Positions 21,390-31,398 of a stretch of DNA of 64,000 bases are shown here, one piece after another. Position 1 is the stretch's first letter, and each line of letters starts with the position of its first letter. The translations under genes and the position numbers were made by a program. Source of the DNA: Dermanyssus gallinae (lineage: Eukaryota; Arthropoda; Arachnida; Mesostigmata; Dermanyssidae); the NCBI GenBank assembly GCA_003439945.1, contig QVRM01005943.1, forward strand, positions 1-64,000, read 5' to 3'. Under the pieces are notes generated by a model. The model was not told where the DNA came from. It did not search any database and worked only from the letters and a program-made list of their open reading frames with translations.

Positions 21390-23760
21390 GAGTAAGGTAC
21401 CTAAATAGTATTGCTTAGCATTTTGTTTAAATATTGTCAAAGAAGAAATTGCGCGCACATCTGGGGGGAGCTTGCTCCACTATGTGGCACCGAGATTTAC
21501 TATTGATAAACGAGATTAATTACATAAAGCTGTAAACAAGATGAGAATCTATGTGTGTGATCCCCTTGTATTCATGGTTGATGTCGACTGGGAAAGATTG
21601 AGCAGGTTAGGATGAAGTCCCATTAAGATCCGTTTGATCTTAGTAACGGTAGACATTTCTATTTGCAGAGGGGAAAGCAGAATCGCATTTTTACGTATTT
21701 ATAACGCATGTAATCCCTTGGTGGCAATTCCAATATTACGCGCAAGGCTTGTTTATGCAGGCGATGTAAGGGATATAGAAGACGCATATGAGTCATTCCA
21801 AATACTTTAACTAAATAGGTCAGGTGACTATGGGCGTGGACGTAGTACATAGCGAGCAGACAGTCACGGGGCAGAATATTACGGCTCTTGAACAGGGCAG
21901 CAATGCTCCCTACAACTTTTTTACGAATGTGATCTGTATGAGATTCTAGCGATAACCGGGAATTGAAGACAACGTCTAAGAATTTTGTCTCGTTAGTCAT
22001 GCTAAGAGTGTGGTTTCCGCATTGGAATGCCTCATGGTAAATACTTACGACACCTCTAGACGATAAGAACTAGATAATACCGGTCGTTGACCAATTCACG
22101 AACCAGCCATTGGCTTTAAACCAATCTAAAAGTCGTTTAAGGTCTTCTTTAATCATCTGCTCTACCTTTTGTGGAGAATCGCAGACAAAGAGTGCTAATA
22201 GGGTCAGTCAACCGTATTTTGGTATTTCAAATATATCGTCGTTCAAATATATCATAAATATATTGAACAGCAGTGGACCGCCAATATTCCCTTGAGCCAC
22301 TTCAACTGATATGTTCCCTAAATACTTCTGCCCGATCTGTACCATTTGTTGTCTTTCTGACATAAAAGAACGTACCTATGACTGAACACTTTCGTCAACT
22401 CTATAGACTCCTAATGTGGTATTCAGAATACTGATGTCGACGGTATCAAACGTTTTTCTCAAGTCAACAAAAAAAGCAACCGACGTTTTCTTCTTCTCAA
22501 GACTTTGACGGACGTCATCTGGAAAGTTCATACAAGGGGCGGTGGTGGATATCTTAGGGCGGAATCCAAACTGTCAGCGATTGACTACATTGTGCTGTTC
22601 AAGATGGTCCTTGTATTATTCGCATTTCACAAATATCCTAGAGATTGCGGCCGGAATGCTGACTGGGCGGTGGTTTTCTTTAAGCACACGTCGAGTGCTA
22701 TTAATTAAATAAGCTTGCCACAGTAGTCTCATCGGGCACCTCCTACTTTGAGTTTTACATATTTTGTTATGGTATGCCACCTAGAACAGGTCTAATAGCA
22801 TTCCAGGGATTTCATCTATCCTGAATGTTCTTCTGTACCAGTTTTCCATTAAAATCAAGCCTACACTTTCTAGACAGCGGTTACATTGTTAACTTTAACT
22901 TAACTTCCTAAGTACACCCCGTTTCACATGATCATCTGTATTAGCTTTTAACTCTTTAAAAGCCGCATTTTTGTTTATCAATACCAGCAATTCCTGAATG
23001 TCCCAGGCTTTCCTAGGTACCCCAAGATTCCTTTTAATGATGTTGCCTGCTTGTTGCTGTTAACGGACGCCATTTCTCGTGCATTATAGCACTCAAATGC
23101 TTCATCGATGTCATCTACAGCGTACATGTCGGACCCATCAGTCTTATTGAGTTATTATATATTCTATTACTCTAGCACTATCTGGTTTTAGCTATATGTC
23201 AACTTACGTGTGATGTTGGTAACCGATCAAGAGGTCGGCATTGAGATGACCTGGTGGTTGGATAATGTTGTTGTGATTGAGCCGCTTTAAATGACAACTT
23301 CGGGACTTACTTGTTGGTGTAAATGTGATCGATACACAATTGGCGCTGTATGTTGGAGCGGTCTCCCCTCCTTTCGACTACGGCTACTCGTGTCGGCACA
23401 CCGACGAATTCGTTAAAGTTAAAAGAGCACAGTATTTCTTGGAGATCATGAAAGTTTTGGTCATTGCAAAGAACATCGATATTAGCCTCTCTAAGGAGGA
23501 GCGTATTTTGGCTGTTCATTTTTAAAATTATATTTTCTAATCAATTTATGAAATCCGATGCTTTCCATCGGCTGGGGATAGAATGCGCCAACCAGAAGTG
23601 AGATTCCGTCCACCAAGCCACCCACCTCCACTGCTAAACACTCGCAGAAAAAGGTAACTGAAGTTACAAAAGCCAGCTTCTTTCGTACTTTAACGTCATA
23701 GTCACATCGTATATACAAAGTTACTCCACCTTCGATAGCGATTCTGACCTGCAATTGTGC
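21390..23760 (-). pseudogene. CR1/jockey-like LINE remnant (element C)
   Basis: From high to low coordinates the minus strand gives an AP-endonuclease domain (GGVTLYIRCDYDV, LLVGAFYPQP, then CIDHIYTNK at about 23310). RT fragments follow: FGFRPKIS, VDLRKTFDTVD for motif A at about 22455, and a damaged motif B, QGNIGGPLLFN, at about 22280. The YADD box is lost near 22215. The post-RT region comes next (TDHIRKKVVGSIAALF, LPRDCLLAMYYVH, LHKQALRVILELP, 21659-22000), then the usual C-terminal WSKLPPDVRA...FKQNAKQYYL near 21400. The domain order is that of a CR1/jockey-type ORF2. Stops and shifts throughout make it a fossil. Element B follows it head to tail. Confidence 0.68.
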
Positions 23761-24189
23761 AATTTAAATCAAAGAAGGCTTCCGGAAGCCTTGTTTCTAT
23801 TCACCCCCCAAGTATGGGAAGAAAAAGTTTAATAAATTGACAGAATGTCACGCCGAAACGGCGTTAGGTAATGGCACACCTCGCAGATGTTAGTGCTAGT
23901 GACTTTAGCGCAGAGAGAAGCCTGATAAGCCTGCCACAGCTTTTGAGTGTGTGCAACCTTATTACCTGAAGAGAACAGGAAACAGTTGTCGCAAAATGCT
24001 GCTAAAGTTGGGTTCTGTCCAGAAATAATACTACTCTGTATCTGATAGATGCATCAAAACTATGCCATTTGTGAGGACGGACAAAACAGGGTTACGCCTG
24101 GCCGAAGCATTTCAGCGTTTGCCTTCCTATAGGGGTAGCTTCCCTTGATACGGCCAATTATTCAAGATTCGTCAGGGGAAGGAGGCGCC

Positions 24190-24325
24190 TTTTTTTTTGA
24201 AGGGACTAACTGAAAAATGCGGTTAGCACACACGGACACCACGGCAGGAAATCTCAGCGCGCAAATCCGGGCCGGTAGTGTGGGGCTCCAACCCACTAAA
24301 AACCAGTCATGTCTCCATCCCCACA
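24190..24325 (-). repeat. 3' end stub of the R1-like LINE
   Basis: The minus strand from 24325 to 24198 matches the 3' region of the LINE at 31112-31235 over about 120 bases (for example GTGGGTTGGAGCCCCACAC and GTGTCCGTGTGTGC). It ends in nine A residues, as expected for a 5'-truncated LINE insertion. Confidence 0.82.
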
Positions 24326-24329
24326 AATA

Positions 24330-25095
24330 TCTAGGCCTAAACAAATCCACTTAATCTGAGTGTTGACTGGTAGAAGACTATAGTATACTACAAATTCTTC
24401 TCTATCTTTTTAGCCAGGTCATAGCGTGCTCATGGTGGATTGATCTGACGGCAATAGCGGCTAACGCTCGGTTTTAAATAATAGAGCATTGTTTTGCATA
24501 GTATTGAATTCTGCTCGGGTTGAATCCTTCGACATTGATTGTTACATCGGGTTCAGAAGTGTTCTGCTGTTACACTCACTCGTTGTAGACGAAAAGTACA
24601 ATAAGCAATTGAACCAGTTGAGAATAGCCATTGCTCAGACAGAAGAGAGTTTGTAATCTGCCCGCGGATAGTCTGCATTGATCATAGAGATATCGTAATA
24701 CTATTAAAAAAGTGTTAAATCCATAGATGTCTCTCTGTCGTGGTAATTGGTGTGCGCAATAAATTCAGCCCTTTGTATCGGGAAGTTTCAGCTACGTATC
24801 TTCACCGAGCCAAATAGCGATAGCTAGAATTTAAAGCAGTCAATGCAGACTGATTTTCAATGCTTAAGTGTCTTTTAAATGCCGGATGAGACTACAATGA
24901 AGTATGACACCTAATTAACGAAACAAGTATAATTCCAAAGTGAGTCAATCAAGATCGGGTACACAGCCTCTCCGCCACTGTTTCGAATGCGATAATATTA
25001 AGAATAATATTTTTGGTACATGCACATATGTATGTAATTCATTTATTCAATGCAATCAATTCACGGTCGGAACATGGCATTTGGGTTCCTGCGAA
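24330..25095. other. unassigned AT-rich sequence
   Basis: No gene or element recognised between the R1-like stub and the (TAA)n array. Confidence 0.4.
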
Positions 25096-25223
<128 letters not shown>

Positions 25224-27860
25224 AACCTTGAAAGTTGGAATAATCTTATGATGCTTCCGTCATTGATGTTTACACTGCCTCGCCAAAAAATTCAGGAAAA
25301 AACACTAACAAAAATTATTAAAAGTAATGTAGCACAAATAGGTTCTCGAACACTTCAAACTCTCCCTGATTCGATCACACCCAGCACAATCGGCAAGAGG
25401 TTTTATATCACTAACGACCAACACAGCGTGCGCCAGGCAGAGATGAAATTAGCAGAAGGCGATATTCGTTCCGCTGCTCGATCGCTACTGTCCTTAGACA
25501 CATTGGCACCACACGATAAACATACCGAGTCTGAACTACGGAGCAAACACCCAGTTAGTCCACCCGGGTGTCAAGAACAGTTAGATCTTCTGCAACAGCC
25601 CGCCACACTAGACCTAGATAGAGTTGAAGGATCTCTCGTCTTTGATACCATTCGATCTTTCCCCTTTGCAAGTGGAGCCGGTTTAGACGGCCTACGGCCT
25701 CGACATCTTCGAGACATGCTAAGCCAGACGATTCCAGCTTCGGAGCGCTTACTAACCGAGCTGGGCATTTTTATGGCCAGAGTGCTAAATGGGGCTTTGC
25801 CATCGTTCTGCCAACCCGTTTTCTACGGTGCAAGTTTAACTGCCCTCCGAAAGAAAGATAATTCTATTAGGCCCATAGCATGCGGACTAACTCTACGAAG
25901 AACGGCTTCAAAGATTGCGATGGCCATGAACAAACGGGCAATTGTTGCGGCGGTTTCACCCCATCAAATGGGTGTTGCCATTAGAGGAGGAGCGGAGGCT
26001 ACTGTACACGCTACACGCGCTTTTCTGGAAGCAGAAGGACCGACAAAAGTACTAGTTAAACTAGACTTCCGAAACGCATTTAACACAATAAGAAGAGACA
26101 GAATTTTCGACGAAGTAAAGAGAAAAGCCCCACGACTCTATCCGATGATATGGCAGAGTTATAAAGATTTCTCAATCCTCGCTTGGAACACAGATATAAC
26201 CATAGAGTCACAAACTGGCATTCAGCAGGGAGACCCATTGGGACCAGCTCTGTTCTGCCTCGGCATTTCGGATCTGGTATCAAGCCTACAGAGCCCTTTC
26301 AATGTCTGGTACCTAGACGACGCTGTCTTGGGAGGTCCCGCAAATGCCGTGGCGAGAGATCTGCAAACTATCCTGAATTTTGAGGAACCAGGAGGACTGA
26401 CTCTCAATGCAGCCAAATGCGAGGTTTTAGCTGTCGGAGGCACCCTTCAAGATCAGGCGCAAGCTATACAAGAAATCATGGAAGCACTTCCTGGGATATC
26501 TTGTGTAACTCAGGGTAACCTAGATGTTCTAGGTTCTCCCGTAATGGCCGAAGGAATCCCACGCGCTCTCGATGCTAAACGAGAGACCCTGGTAAAAATT
26601 CGCCCACGACTGACCAATATGCACCCACAGGTGGCTCTGTGTCTATGGAGACACAGTCTTGGTTCACCAAGATTCGTCTACATGCTACGAACATGTCAGA
26701 CCCTGAAATACGTGGAGGGTCTTGCAGCCTATGACGAGACCATCAGAAGCATTCTAAGCGAGGTACTTAACATTAACTTAGAAGGAAACACGTGGGAGAG
26801 AGCTAGCCTCCCCATCGACAACGGAGGCCTTGGAATAAGAAGAGCTACGGATCTTGCTGCAGTGTGCTATGCTGCATCCCTGAATCAATTTGGCTCCCTG
26901 GCAGAATCACTTCTTGGTGAGGAAGCAAAGATTGAACTGAAAAAGGCAACCGCGGTGGCAGACGCCACAATCAGGAGTCAACTCGATCCTGGCCCTCTGA
27001 GAGAGCACGTGAGTCAGAAACTTCTTGACGCGTACAAAACTAAGAAGTCCGCGCGAGAGATAATGAATAACCTTACATCAGCAAGAGAGCGTGCCGTCTT
27101 TCTAGCGGCTCTACATCCCTTCAGCGGGGGCTGGCTTCAAGCGCTGCCCTCTCGTCAGCTTGGCACCATGCTGGATCCAAACCCCTTCCGCATGGTGTCA
27201 GCTCTTAGGATAGGCGCCCCCGTCTGCCAGCCCTTCACGTGCCTCTCATGCGGCCAACTGGTTGACTCGGACGGTCTACACCCGTTAAGCTGTCTAAAAG
27301 CCCCGGCAGACTTACAAGGCACGCTGAACTCAACGCCATAGTGAGAAGAGCTCTTAGAAGGGCAGGGATACCATCTACGCCCGAACCAGTAGGTCTTAAT
27401 GGCAGCAGTGAGTTGCGACCTGACGGGGTCACCATCCCGCTGTGGTCGCACGGAAAATGCCTTGTATGGGATGTAACGGTTTCATGCACGGCGGCGTTAT
27501 CATATTTACGTCACAGCGCAGTCGAAACGGGATGGGTAGCAGAACGTGCGGATTCTGAAAAACGGATGAAGTATCTAGAACTATCTAGAAGCTACCACTT
27601 TGCACCCATTGCATTAGAGACACTCGGCCCCATTAGCACAGGTACAGCAAAACTCCTGCAAGACATCGGAAAACGAATCGAAGACGTTACGGGCGATCGA
27701 CGCGAGGCCATGTTTTTGAGACAGATGATGTCTTTGGCCGTGTGTAGAGGGAACGTGGCTTCCATTATAGGCGCCATGAACTGACAGAAAGCGAACAGAG
27801 CAGGACAAACATGATTTAAACGTTCATACCTCACAATTGTATTAACTAAATAATGATAAA
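25224..27860 (+). mobile_element. non-LTR retrotransposon with restriction-like endonuclease
   Basis: The insertion lies between TAA arrays at both ends. It holds a single long ORF (RT, then a zinc knuckle, then a PD-(D/E)xK-type endonuclease) with about 25 bases of 5' leader and about 75 bases of 3' UTR. R4/Dong-clade LINEs carry this C-terminal nuclease and are known to insert into TAA repeats, so the site and the domain order point to that clade or a close relative. The clade call is inference. The lack of N-terminal zinc-finger or Myb motifs may reflect 5' truncation. Confidence 0.72.
25248..27784 (+). pseudogene. LINE polyprotein: RT plus restriction-like endonuclease, one frameshift
   Basis: The protein would copy its own RNA at a nicked target (target-primed reverse transcription). 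The first 697 codons run to 27341. Visible RT signatures are GLDGLRPRH at about residue 146, IRPIACG at about 207, motif A KLDFRNAFN (271-279), motif B GIQQGDPLGPALF (324-336) and motif C WYLDD (354-358). A knuckle C-x2-C-x9-H-x3-C lies at 665-682. One missing base in the A-run 27296-27299 then shifts the frame. The continuation, open to 27784, contains LRPDG followed about 15 residues later by VWDVT, the acidic pattern of the restriction-like endonuclease. All three RT aspartates are intact. Only this one lesion separates the gene from a continuous frame of about 845 codons, so the copy is fairly young or the indel is an assembly error. Confidence 0.8.
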
Positions 27861-27867
27861 TAAATAA

Positions 27868-27922
<55 letters not shown>
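27861..27922. repeat. (TAA)n array at the LINE 3' junction
   Basis: TAA repeats with the same AAAAAT interruption that occurs in the 5' array. This is consistent with a target duplication or a shared origin. Confidence 0.95.
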
Positions 27923-27924
<2 letters not shown>

Positions 27925-28399
27925 ATATAGTCCGAGTTTATTATGTATTCGATACCTGTACACTATCTCGTCGTTGCTTTATAAGGCTAGTTTCCATTTT
28001 TCTGACTAAGAGGCAGGCCTATTACATTGTACGATTTGCATGAGTCATGCTCCTCTATATTATTATATTGTGACTAGTATCGAGTTTTCCCTTAAGCTTC
28101 GTTCATTACTCCGTTTGTTGCTAAGGTTGTGGGCGCGTTCGTTGGACTGTTTATGTAAAAGAAATGTAACTACTCTCGCCCACTAAGTCTTAGGTTGTTA
28201 GACGTCTACAAAAAGATAATATGGTACTATAGAAAAATGTTTATTCTAAAACCGATTACTACAATTTCTACGTCTACGTAGCATTACTCCTCTATAAAAC
28301 AAACATTGTTGCTGCCACTTGGCCTTCATTTCGTCTGTGTATTGTAGGTGGGTGGGCTTTCGCAGCCTATGCATTCTTCCGAAACAGCCTACACATAAA
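27923..28399. other. unassigned sequence
   Basis: Nothing recognised. Confidence 0.4.
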
Positions 28400-28596
28400 A
28401 CAAAGTCTAGCCTGGTGACATAGTGTATTCGCGTGCGCTCTGCGACCGGAGGAGACACACATAGGTGCGAGGGTTCCATTCCCCACCGTTGCACTTTGTA
28501 TGTATTTATGGAGGTTCGTCTTAGAAAGCAATGGGAAAGCAATTTCGTGGACGTTTAATGTTGGCTGAAATTCAGACCAAAAAAGCCTACTGAAAC
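28400..28596 (+). repeat. SINE family B, copy 1
   Basis: A tRNA-like head (GGTGACATAGTGT, A-box-like; GGTTCCATTCC at 28472-28482, one mismatch from the B box) is followed by a body with TATTTATGGAGGTTCGT and CGTGGACGTTT. The whole segment aligns with the minus strand of 46222-46412. Shared anchors are GCGACCGGAG-AGACACA, CACCGTTGCAC and GTGGACGTTT. I infer a tRNA-derived SINE of about 190 bp. Confidence 0.7.
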
Positions 28597-29830
28597 AGAG
28601 CAATTTGCTCTTTCCGATGTTCTTTGCCGGCGTCTATGTTTTTTTTTTCTAGATACTATGTTGCCCGTCTGTTCAGATAGAACTGCCAGTGAGCTGTTGA
28701 CCTTTCTAGTACGACCAGATCGTATGCGTAAAAGGCATGCGGAGGTTTCCAATCTCGGGTTACTTTACTTAAATCTCCTACAATAAAATAATAACAAGTG
28801 GACTTATAAGTCCTCTGAGCACCTCCTGTGGTCCTTGACAAGTCCCCACCATAAGGTTGTGGCTAGAATTTCAAGTGTAAGACTGGATAGCGTCCTCTTG
28901 ACTTAAAACGTAGTTTACAATATTTCGAATAGGATACTTTTAGTTATGCAGTCAGTATGTTGTTTGAAAGTAGACAATTGTGGCGTATGCTATTTTCTCA
29001 TTTGCCTGATGGTTGCTGACACAAGCTACAATTCGTTTCAGCGCGTTACCAATGCACCGATCAGAAAAAACCGTGCTGCTCTCCAAAAATGTTGTACCCC
29101 GTAAATTGTAAATTTTGTATAACAGTTGTACGAGAAATTAAGTAAGTGCAATGTATAATATGCTTGTAAGGTATATTCTCTAATATGCTTGTAAGGTAGT
29201 GGCTTCGCAGGTATTTCGGCTCCCTTTTCTTTTAAAAATATGTGCTAAACGCTTCATTATCACTCACCGAAAAGCTTTTCTCGAAAGGCTTTTCGGAAGA
29301 AGAAAGGAAAGTTTGGTAACTATTTGTCATAGATCTGGTCAAAAATGTTTACGTCTAACATGCGATGTTCGGTTACTAACAGGTACTGTCCAACCGACCT
29401 CCTGTACATATTAGGTTATATCTGCTGATTGTAGAAGCGACCTCGATCTGACGGTTATATTTATGTTTTATAAGTCGCTGGCCTTACTTTCTGCTTAGTG
29501 AATCACAGTTCCAATGTTCTGCTTTGGTAATACGTTTATCTTGATTTGTGCTAAGCGATATGTAATTTCCAATGTCTTATATAATTGTTACTTTTACCTC
29601 GGTGTTCGCTCTAGCTACATATTACGTATGTTATGTACGGCGGAGCACACTAACTCGTCCCGGCAACAGCAGTGAATGGAACCGGAACGGTGCCTTGAAT
29701 GTTGTTCGTTCAAGCACATAATTAATTCAATCGTTTTTTTCAATGATCGTTTTTCAGCTTGGTCGTGCTTTTTGCCATGCACATTTTACGCCTACCTTCA
29801 CCACGCTCACTGTTTACCACAGGTTGTCGT
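28597..29830. other. unassigned sequence
   Basis: No gene or element recognised. Open frames are short. Confidence 0.35.
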
Positions 29831-29900
29831 ATACTTACCCGGTGCCGAGACCTCCGTGATCTCAAGAAGCCGAAGACTCCAAGAAGAGGTATTCTGCCAA
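29831..29900 (+). pseudogene. U1 snRNA-like 5' segment
   Basis: The plus strand starts ATACTTACC, identical to the 5' end of U1 snRNA, continues with GG at the same place, and has CCGTGATC at position 24 where U1 has it at 25. GAAG follows within four bases of where U1 has it. Downstream identity is patchy (TCC, AG, GAGG, GCC). The U1-70K-binding loop is altered by an insertion, so a U1-derived pseudogene is likelier than a working gene. Alternatively the first 11 bases are simply a 5' splice site on the minus strand (GGTAAGTAT). Confidence 0.4.
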
Positions 29901-31100
29901 ATTGTCCCAAACCACCGTCACTCTCTCAAACTAGGAATGTTTGGGAGAGTGGCGGAGAGTAAAAAAACCATTTTTTGTAATGCTTAAACCAAACGTGCTG
30001 CGGTGCTGTCGAGGCTGCTGGCAATCGAACGGCTTCGTGTGTTCACTGAGCGATATGTGATTAGATTGGGTCGTCCTGGTGACATTATGGCCGATGTTTG
30101 ATGCTCGGTGTAGGTCACCCGTTAATTCTTTCTTGGGATATCGCCAAACTTTCCTGAACCAGTTGCGTTCCTTTACCGATTCCGGCGCTTTCGTAGCGCG
30201 GCGGTAATGTATTTTCTGTAACTCTGCCTTCAAAAACGCGATTCGTGCAGTCGTGTGGTGTGTTTTTTAGAGACGCAGTAACTATGAAGAGGCTAACTGC
30301 ATGCTGTACAGATATCGAGCGGAGAGGAATATCCACCCCTAAGAGCAACAAAATAACTATTGAGAGAACTCCCAAAATCTGGGAATTTGTGAGTTAGCCG
30401 CATTTACTAACTTGGGACACTATCACAAGTTGTCAGACACTATCACAAAGTGATAAGTTGCACAGCATCCATTGTTGCTTATCGGTATTACTCTATTTGT
30501 CTTTGAACTCAGTTTACCTGTCTTAACTCTGTTTTAATATCAAATGACAGAAATAGCAGTTGCGTTTAAGATTTGGCGTATTTACGTTGCTTCTATGTTT
30601 CACCTTTCTTTTTCTGCTTTCGACTTATTTCAGTAGACCTATATCCTAAATAGAAAGGAGCAAGAGTGACGACTTCTGTAGCATTGTATGCCTAGCACTC
30701 TTCGTGCGAAGAATGATCACGTCATCAAGTCTTTTGTCTTTAATCAGTCCGAGGTCTCAGCACTCCAGTGTTGCTAATATTTTAAACACTACTTCAAGGT
30801 TGCTATTAGTTAAAAAACTCACCCTTTTTTTTCTTTCTTTCAATCCACACGAGTAAGTTAGTAAATAAACTACGCACTACAAAATTATATTTTTAATATT
30901 TTTATTGCATTGCCACTAGTAAGCAATTATTGGAATTAAACATACATTCCACGGGATTCCGGAAGCCCTATAGCTGGCGGAAGATATGCGTTGCAGCAGG
31001 TATTCGCTAGCGCGGGGGTCCTGAGTTGCAACGATGACTCTCCGGCCCAGTTCTTTAATAAATTTCATAGACGATCGAGTCAAAGGTTTCTATGGCGATT
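29901..31100. other. unassigned sequence
   Basis: 29917-29955 contains an imperfect inverted repeat (arms CTCTCTCAAAC and GTTTGGGAGAG). Otherwise nothing recognised. Confidence 0.35.
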
Positions 31101-31398
31101 GGCAGAACTTTTAAGAGGACTAACTGGAAAATGCGGTTGCACACACGGACACCACTGCAGGGAGTCCCTGCAAGTGTGGGCCGGTAGTGTGGGGCTCCAA
31201 CCCACTAAAACCCAGTCATGTCCCCGTCCCTTAACTGACCGGGAACTGCTTCCGCATGCATCAAACAGTCAGAGGGGGCGAGTCTTCTTACTCCTGGCGA
31301 AAGTTGTCCCTGGGAGCTGCAGGTAATCGCAAAAGTCGCAGCTTGTTGGCCGATGTCTTAGCTTGTAAAATCTTGTTAAAAACCGCTGTTGTCAAGTT

